64,000 bases of DNA, from IMG/VR virus record IMGVR_UViG_3300033273_000282, positions 1-64,000 of that record; one strand, 5' to 3'. The stretch's first letter is position 1, and every line of letters begins with the position of its first letter. The translations under genes were made by a program, and so were the position numbers. A model generated the notes under the pieces. It saw only the letters and a program-made list of their open reading frames with translations, was not told the origin of the DNA and searched no databases. The DNA is from a virus. This document shows positions 34,484 to 44,000 of this stretch, in pieces.

Positions 34484-34999
34484 ATGGCAGAACAATTACG
34501 AGCATTTGACTCTCTGGGAGGATTTTCTGTAGAAAATACTACACTAATTAATCCCACAAAAGATGTCCAAAACGTTAACTCATTTGAAGTAAAAAATCGA
34601 TTTTTTACTGACGCTGCTTCTTCTCATTATATTTTGAGAGGAAGCACTACAGCCGTTCTTTCTTTGGATGATGTCGGCAGTCAAATTCCCCTGCCGTCAG
34701 CATCTATCAATTTCATTACAGCACATGTTGTTGGTGTAAACAATACAGGGGCAGGTCACCTATCGACAAAACTAGAATCAACAGTTTCTGTTACTTCTGC
34801 TGGAGTTGTCAGTGAATTATCAAACCTGATTACAATTATTAAAGACAGTGTACCCACAGGAGAAACGTGGACCGTAGAACTATTTGACACAGGTGCTAAT
34901 AATAGATTTAGTTACTCCGTAACTAAGCAAGGTGGTGTTGCTGGACAAACAATTAAGTGGGTAGCATACGTCCAAGTTGTAAGTATTGACTGGACATGA
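34484..34999 (+). CDS. gp9-like baseplate/fibre-connector candidate
   Basis: 171 residues, beta-rich. The C-terminal 90 residues (INFITAHVVGVNNTGAGHLS, later WTVELFDTGANNRFSYSVTK and KWVAYVQVVSID) follow the strand pattern of the C-terminal domain of T4 gp9 as I recall it, the trimer that links long tail fibres to the baseplate. It is shorter than gp9 (288) and lacks the helical N-terminus. Starts four bases after the gp10-like gene. Tentative. Confidence 0.45.
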   Translation: MAEQLRAFDSLGGFSVENTTLINPTKDVQNVNSFEVKNRFFTDAASSHYILRGSTTAVLSLDDVGSQIPLPSASINFITAHVVGVNNTGAGHLSTKLESTVSVTSAGVVSELSNLITIIKDSVPTGETWTVELFDTGANNRFSYSVTKQGGVAGQTIKWVAYVQVVSIDWT

Positions 35000-35001
35000 T
35001 G

Positions 35002-35008
35002 CTAAATA
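35002..35008 (+). promoter_or_regulatory. late promoter motif CTAAATA before the fibre gene
   Basis: GCTAAATAG, 40 bases before the ATG at 35049. The leader ends GCGGAGTAACATG, identical over 13 bases to the leader of the gene at 21298, but here no 5' arm is present to mask it. Confidence 0.6.
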
Positions 35009-35048
35009 GATAGGAGAATAAAATCATCGGCACTGGCAGCGGAGTAAC

Positions 35049-38000
35049 ATGAGTTTTCAGTTAAATTCTGATAGGGAACAACTTAGAGGTGTTGACTCTA
35101 CCATTATTGGTTCTAGTTCTGTCCGTATTAGGGCGGGTCAAGGCACAGAAGAAAGGGAGATCTTTCAAACTAAAGTTGACCCTAGTTCTGGACTGCCTAG
35201 AGTAGGTATCAATAGAACAGGTAGAAGAGTTGACTTTATTAAAGTTACTGCTTCTGGTCAAAATTATACTGATACTCCTACTGTAGAAATTTCAGCTCCA
35301 ACTTTGCCTGGTGGTATTCAGGCAGTTGCTTCTGCTACCACAGACGCTTTTGGTAGAATTACATCGATTGGTATTGACAATCAAGGTGATGGTTATGAAT
35401 TTGCCCCTACTGTAAATATCACTGGCGGTGGTGGTACTGGTGCCGCCGCCGAAGCAGCATTAGATATTATTGAGTTTGAGCTTGACGTTAATGGTGCTAT
35501 CAGAACGTCTACTTCCATCATTTCTGATACAGCAAATATTCTCAACCTGGACATTGATAATCTGGTTACTCCAGATATTAAGATCCGTGCTCCTCATCTA
35601 AAAACATTTATGAATGGTGGTGGAGAAGCATTCCCAACTTCACCAACACCTGTTAATAAAAACGATTATTTCTATGTCCTGAACAATGTTTATCAGGCAC
35701 TTAACAATGGCGTCACTGGTAATATTCCCCCATTCCATGATGATGGTATTGAACTAAATGGTACAGTTCAATTTAAACACATTGGTTATAGGATTGAAGG
35801 AAACCCTGACGTAAAATTCTATGGAGAAGGTGGAAATGCTGGTGTATTCCCACGTTCGATTACTCCACTACTTGGTGATAAGTCAGATAAGATTGCTACT
35901 ACTGAATATGTTCTAAACCTAGCAACAAACGACGTTGGTGGTCGTATCTATGTTTCGGAACAGATTGGTGATGACGACAACGATGGTCGTTCACCAGTTA
36001 ACCCAGTTAGAACAATCAAAAAAGCGTGTCAGTTGGCATGGCAAACTCCTGGTGTTAAGGAGTCGGTTATTGTTGCTGGTGGCAATTATATTGAAGACAA
36101 CCCAATTTCTATTCCACCAGATTGTTCTATTGTTGGTGACAACCTTCGTCTGGTTATTATTAGACCAAACAATCTAAACAAGCACATCTTTAAGTTTGGT
36201 GATAAGAACTACGTTATTGGTGTAACATATCAAGATAAAGTTAACTCTTCTGGTGCTTCTGTCGGCACCTGGGACTTTGCTATGGTCTTCGACGACAAGC
36301 AAAGAATTACATATGATGCCGAAGCTAATGGAGATTTTGGAATTAACTTCCCTGTTGGTCACCAATTCTTTGGACCAGAATCATTTTCGGCACAATTTGC
36401 TTTCAACAGCGGTGGAGCAAGTCTATCTTCTGGTATCCAAATCTTCGGTGTTAGCACTGGTACTCTAGGTAGAATTGGTGCTGTCACATTTGATATTACA
36501 GATACCAACAATCAAAACGTATACCTAGAAGGTAGTGTTGCTGATCTGGTCAAAGAGTCTGGTGCTGGTTTCCAGTCTGCTGAAACATTCCTATTCGGCG
36601 GTACAGGAACTACTTTCTGGAAAGGTACTACAGATTATGATCTCGGAGACGTTGTATTTGCTACAGGTGTTGATAACGAAGGTGGACTAATCGCCAACGT
36701 GTATACTGTTGTTCAAGAAGGTACTTCAGGCATTACTCAACCTGATCACACATCAGGTCAACTTTCTAATGGAACGGTAATCTTTGAATATACTAGAGCT
36801 GCCTACTCAGTCAACTTTAGTGAAATTAACTCAACTCGTGCTGAGGGTGAGGTAGTATTTGTCAACGAAGATCAGGAATCTATTCTACCTATTATTAGAG
36901 TAGATTTCTCACAACAAGGAACTTTTACTGATGGTTTTCAAAGTGATCTTTATGGTAATGCTGAAGACCTTGGTGGTGTTATTTTCTACACCAACCCACT
37001 AGAAGGTGCCAATAACATTCACGACTTCAAAGAAGGTGATGAGATTGAAATTACTGGTATGCCAGTTACAGGATCATACGATCTCACTTTCCTGAATGGC
37101 AAGCAAAGAATTTACAAAGTTCTAGAGGATGCTGATGGTCGTGCTAGAAGATTTGTAATTCCTAAAAAAATTCCAACCTCTTTTAACCTAGAACTAGAAA
37201 ATAACTGGAATCCAGATGATTATGGTGCTGTAGTTAGTGTTAAGTATGCTTCTAAGTCAGTTACCCTATCACTACTAAATTCTCCAAACAAGTTCCCATT
37301 AGCAACACCAGTAGCAAGAAGATATCAAGATGCTTGCCTACAAATCAGAAACAATAGAGACTTCATTGCTGATGAAGTTGTAGGTCGTATTAATGATCAA
37401 TTTAAAAAAGAATACTTCTCTGTATATGATATTGACGCTACAGATCCAGCAGCAGTAGTATTCAAAGTTTTTGCTGGAACGTCTACGTTTGTACACACAT
37501 ATGTGAGTGGTGGTACAGTAACAGTGACTGCTACAGGTAACACTTACAATATTAGTAACTTCGAATATGATAATACTACTGGTGTAGCAACTATTACTAC
37601 ATCTTCCAACCCTGGATTGGTAGAAGATGATACTGTACAACTAGCAGATATTCTAGTTTCTTGTGTCATCAGTGGCGAAGTTGTTGAGAAGACATATCCA
37701 AGTTGGAATATTCCTGTAAGTGATGAAAAGTGTAAGAGAGACGTTCGTCACTTCCTAAATGCTCTAACCCAAGATTTGGAATTTGGTAGCAACTACAATA
37801 TTATCAAAGCTGCTCAAAGATACTTTGATGCTGGACAGATTGAATATGTAGATTATGAAATTATTCAAACTGTTCGTGCTATCGAATATGCTAGAGAACT
37901 AGCAATCTACGCTATGAGAAAGTGGCGTACTGGTGATGGTTCTCCTGGTCAAACAGTGTATGTTCCATCATATGCTTCACAAAATGATCAGTATATCGAT

Positions 38001-41000
38001 CAAACAATTATTGATGATCCTGCTACTCCTGCTTGTGCTAACGTATATAATGCCATCCAAACTCTATCGTATCTCTATGTAGATGTTATAGCAAATAATG
38101 CTTCTGGTACATACCTAGATGCTGCTTATTTGATCTCTAGAAACAAAGATCACATTGCTGACGAAGCGTATCTAAGAACTAAGCAACAGTATCCTTCTCT
38201 TGCTCTCAATAACATCGATGAGCGTAAGTGCCGTAGAGATATTAATTACATCATCACTGGTGTTCTAAGAGACTTGGTTCTTGGTGGTAATACTGGTGCT
38301 GTATCTTATGCCGAGTTGTATTACACAGGCACTGGTCTAACTGGAATCCCTGCTAGTGAACTAGGTGCTACTAGATTTGCTTTCCAGAAAGTAAGAGACT
38401 TGTCTATTCAGGCAATGAGAAACTGGACCACATCTGCTGGTAATCCTGTTTCTCCTCTGTTTACTCTTATTCCTCAGTTTACAGATAACACCATTCTAGT
38501 TGATGCTAACGGAACTCCAACTTTCCAAGGAACTCCAACTGATGCTACCTACGATCCCGCTACTGGTGACTTTGTAATGACGTTTGCTGCTCCTCACGGA
38601 GTAACAACAAACGAATCAATTAGAATTGAAATCGAATCATTCGTATTCAAGTGTGCTATGGACAACTACAGGTCCGAGCACTATCTACCAGAATCTGATC
38701 AAACAGCTGCTACTCAACTTATTCCAGTAGATTCTGTAACTGCTAACACAATCACTATTAATGTTGGTGCTTCTGGTTCTGACGTAACTTTCACACCAAC
38801 TGACGCTACTTACGATCCTTCCACTGGTAACTTCACCATGGAGATCGGAGCCCATACGCTATCACTAGGCGAAGGTATTGTTCTCGATGACAATAGCTTC
38901 ACCTTCAGATGTGCTATGGATGGATATGATTCTCAGAAGACATATCCACGTCCTGGTATCGATCCTTTTGCTGGTAGGTCTATGAAGATCACAGGATCTA
39001 CAGAAACCTCGATTACGGTTAATGTAGGTGCTTCTGGTCCTAACAAAACTTTCCAACCATCCGACGCTACCTATAATCCTGCTACTGGTGACATGGTTGT
39101 CACTGTTGGACAGCATGGATTGGGTGTGGGTCGTAGTGTTGTCCTATCTGATAATAGCTTCACATTTACTTGTGACATGGACAACAACGCCACAGAGAAG
39201 TCGTATCCACGTCCTGGCATCGACCCATTTGCTGGAAAGTCCATTGCTATTACTAGCGTAGGTGTTACAACTCATAGTCCTTCCAACGCTTCCTATGATC
39301 CAGCAGCAGGAACATTACAGTTTACTTTAGTTGGGCATGGATTTAGTAATGGTGACTATATCAAGATCGATGATAATGCTATCACATTTACATGTGATTT
39401 AGATGGTAATGCTTCACAGCATACATATCCGCGCTCTTATGAGTATGCTAGTGGAAGATGGTTTGCTGTTCAAGTAATTGATGCTGACACTTTACAAATC
39501 ACTGGTCTTCCAATCCCAAGAGATCAATCTACACACACTTATGTAAGTTTTGCTCCCAATAGTCTTTCAAGACAAGACGGAACATTTACTATCAATGTAG
39601 GAACTTCTGATGCTGATGTAGAGTTTACTCCTACTAATGCTACTTACGATCCTTCCAACGGAGATCTTGAACTAACTATTGGATCTCATAGTTTGGTGGC
39701 AGGCGAGGGTATTGTCATTGCTGACAATTCCTTGTCCTTCAGCTGTGACATGGATAATCGTGATTCTACCAAGACATATCCACGTCCTGGAATTGATCCT
39801 TATGCTGGCAGATCAATCCCAATTACATCGGTTACTGCTAACACAATTACTGTAAACGCTGGAGTTTCTGGTCCTAACAAGTATTTCACACCAACTGCTG
39901 CTACTTATAGTCCTGTAACTGGTGATATGACTGTCACTGTTGGACAGCATGGTCTAGGTGTTGGACGTAGCGTTGTTCTAGAAGACAACTCCTTCACCTT
40001 CACTTGCCTAACTGATCCTAGTGATCCCAAGACATATCCACGTCCTGGACAGGATCCATTTGCTGGTAAGTCTATTCCCATTACTGCTGTTGGATCTACA
40101 TCTCACGATGTAACTGATGCTCCTTATAATCCTTCTACTGGCATTATTACACTAACAGTTGCTAACCACGGATTCTCCAATGGGGATTACATTAAAGTTG
40201 CTGATGGATCTTTAACATATACATGTGATTTGGATGGCAATACTGTTCAGAAGTCTTATCCACGAGCTGGTTATGACTATCCATCTGGGCGCTGGTTACA
40301 AATCAACGGTGTAACTACAAACACTTTCCAGATCAACGTAGGTCCGTCTTCGTACACTGGCACCCACACCTATGTTGGTGGTACTGCTAGTAATGCTATT
40401 GAACGTCAAGATGGTACATTTACTATTTTTGTTGGTACTTCTTCAGACACTTCGACACATACTTTTGTAAGTGCCACTACTAACGCTATCAAGCACGAAC
40501 CACAATCTACACATTATTTTGAAGGTGCTACTGCTAACTCTGTCAAGCATCTCCCACAATCTACACACACATTTGTTAGAGCAACATCTAACGCCATTAA
40601 GCATGAGCCACAATCCACTCACCAATTCGTCAGTGCTACTACAGGTGCTGTCAAGCATCTACCACAATCGGCACATGATTTCCAACGTGTCATTGGAACA
40701 AATGTAGTTGCTGCTTATCCTTCTGGTGGTAGTCCTGTTTGTGCTGATGTTGAAGCTTCGCTAACAACTTCATTCGCTCTGATTGACGGTATTCTAGAAT
40801 TCGCTGCTGATCCTGATAGTCCTACAGCAATCCAACCTGGAACTACAACAAAAACTACTGGAACATTATTTACTGGAGATAGTATTATCTCCTACCCAAC
40901 CAATGTTCTTAGAGATGCTAATAATAACTATGTTACTATCCGTGGCATTTACGATGATCTACCTATCATCTCAGCATCTCCATATACTCAGAACTCTTCT

Positions 41001-44000
41001 ATTATCTCCAAACTAGGTGGTAGTGGTGCTCTCATTGACGGTTCTAAAGTCAAGAGTCCAAACTGCCCATTCCCTGGTTTGTCTGACGGTAAAGCAACCT
41101 TCCCCAACCAGGGTAAGTCGATGGTTGCTTCGGCATTCACGATTGTTTCTGAACAGAATGGTATTGGTTATAAGGTTATTGAAGATGGTTATACTCAGTT
41201 GGTTTCGGTCTTCTGTATCTTTACTGTTGATGGTATCCTCTGTGAATCTGGTGGTTATGCTTCTGTCACCAACTCTGCTTCTAACTTCGGTACATACGCT
41301 CTAAGATCTGTAGGTATCAGAAGAGAACCATATGAGTTTGACGCTGGATATTCAGATTCTCAAGGATATCAACGTGCTTTCATCGATGTTGTTTCTGAAA
41401 GTATTACTGGTTTCACAGAATTTACCATCGACAACTTAGGTAGAATTCCTCTTGAGCATTATGTTGTCCGTGTTGATGGATATGAATCAGCTGATCTAGA
41501 TGATGAATACTTCATCGATAAAGTAGAAGTTCTTAGAGAGGGTCCTCCTTTCAGAGCAAGAGTTACCTTGACTGATGGTTCTGGCGCTGGAACTATTCAA
41601 TTAAGGAACAAGTCTACTGGTCTCACTGTTTCTCCCGCTTCTCTGTCCCAGTTAAATGTTGCTCTACACAGACCTTCAATTTGTAACTCTTCTTCTCACA
41701 CCTGGGAATTTGTTGGTTCTGGTGTTGACTACAATGCTCTACCAGAAAACGGTGGTATCAAGGTTGATGCCAATGAGCAAGTTTCCGAGAACTATGGTAG
41801 AACATACGTCTCTGGTACTGACGAACTAGGTGACTTTAAAGTTGGCACATTCGCTAAGATTGAGAACAGAACTGGTAACATTACCTTCACGGGTACGGTT
41901 TCGATCTCAGAAGTTGAATTCTTGAAACTGAGAGGTGGCGACGTTGTTGTTACTGGTTTCGATAACAGCAACACCCTTGGTGGTACACTGTCTTCTGACT
42001 CCAAACTACCAACACAGAAAGCAGTTAGAGACTACATCATCAACAACCTTGGTCAGTATTTGAACAAGAACTACTCTACAAACCCAGTTCCTAGAGCACT
42101 TGTTGAACTTACTGACTCTGGTCTAATTTCAGAATCTCAGTTACCTGCTTCCAGTCCAATTGAAGTTTACACTGTAGAAGATCAGGCAGCCAGACTTGCT
42201 CTTGAAGGTATTAGAGCAGGTGACATTGCTATTCAAGATGGTGAAGCATATATTCTAAACACCGATAGTGAGTCGCTATTTGCTGGAATTGCTGTTGATT
42301 CTTCACTACAGTTTACTGCTAATGCTATCTTCACTGGTAGTAATACTGGTGGTAAGATTCAACTTACTGAATATAGACAGGGTGTAGTTAAGAGAATTAC
42401 CATCCCAGATGGTGGTGGTGGTTCTGGATACTCAACTTCCAATCCACCAACTGTTGTCATTACTGATACTGGAACTACACTAGGTCACGTACCTGCTACT
42501 GCTGAAGCAGTTGTTGCTGGTGGTGAAATCGTTGCCATCAACATCACAGAATCTAATGGTTATTTTGGTGGACAAGGATATTCCGATGTTCCAACAATCT
42601 CCTTCACTAATACTGGTGGCGGTTCTGGGGCATCAGCAAACGCTGAGATTGAAAGCAGACTATATGGTAATATTGTTAACGCTATTAAGATTAATGCCAC
42701 TGATACAATTGAGTCTAGTGACGTTCCTTCTGAGACAGTAAACATTATTAGAACCGTTAATACTTCAGGTAGCAATAATGCTAACTGGGTATCTCTAAGT
42801 ACCTCCAGCGTACCTGCTGATAGAATTACAGACGGTCCAATTCCAACTGGTATTCTTGCTAACAACTCTACTGAAGCAAACTCTAATACTGCTCTGTTTG
42901 GTGATCAGTCATATAAGAAAGTTGTTAAGTCTGTTCGTGGTTCTGAAGAGAGATACTTCATTACAACAGCAGATGCTAGTGGTTCTGACTATTTGGTATT
43001 CCTATCAACCAGTCAAAACAACACTGGTCTACTCCTAATCGGTCACCAAGTTACTGGTGTAACTGGTATTCAACCTGGAACGACTATTACACAGATCGCT
43101 GATATCACTGTAGGAACTGACACATTTAAGAGGGTAACACTAAGTGATGGTTTAACAAATGCTATTCCAACAGGAAGTATTGTTGAATTCATCCGACCAC
43201 CATCTCCAATTCTACTAGAATCCACTTCCAGAACTTCTGGATTTATTGAGTCGGTTCAGATTGAAAATGGTGGTCAAGACTTCGCTCAAGACGAGGGCGG
43301 CACCTTTAACTATAACAACGTTGAGGTTTTGGGTGGTGTAGGAACTATCATCCAGAGGATGCAACTCAACTTCAGAATTGAGAGTGGTGTTGTTACTAAC
43401 GTAACTGTTGCTCAAGGTGGTGAGGGATATGAAGCAGACTTCACTATTACTGATATCCCAACAGAAATCGGTACTGAAGGTTCTGGTCTAATTCTACGTG
43501 CTAAGGTCAACACTACCGACAAACAAGAAGGCGACATCGGCATTGACGTTGCCAGAGTAACATCAGACACTCTATCTGATGAAGACTTTGGTACAGTTGG
43601 TGTTGCTAGATTCAAAAAGTCACAGTTTGATGTTGGAGACAATGGTTCGGTAGCACTATTTACTGGTATTGACTCTGGTCTTGATGCTGACTTGCTCGAT
43701 GGTAACCAGAGCACATACTATAGAAACGCTGATAACATTAACGCTGGTAGACTAAAACCTGCTTATCTCTCTGGTGAATATAACATTAGTATTACTCAGC
43801 AATCTGGTAGTACCGCTAAACTAACTGCTAAGACTGGTTCTCTTACATCCGATCTACCTCCAAATGATATCATCGATGGTATCACTGCTGATGTTAGAAG
43901 AAACGATGCTAACCAGTTGTTTGACCCAGCAACTAAAGAAGTTGATGGTGTTATCGTAAGTACAGCAACTGATTACAATACTGTACTTTCCTTTAGAGGT

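Noticed and set aside
40452-40689. Regular repeats as a possible CRISPR array
   Set aside because: They are in-frame coding repeats without spacers.
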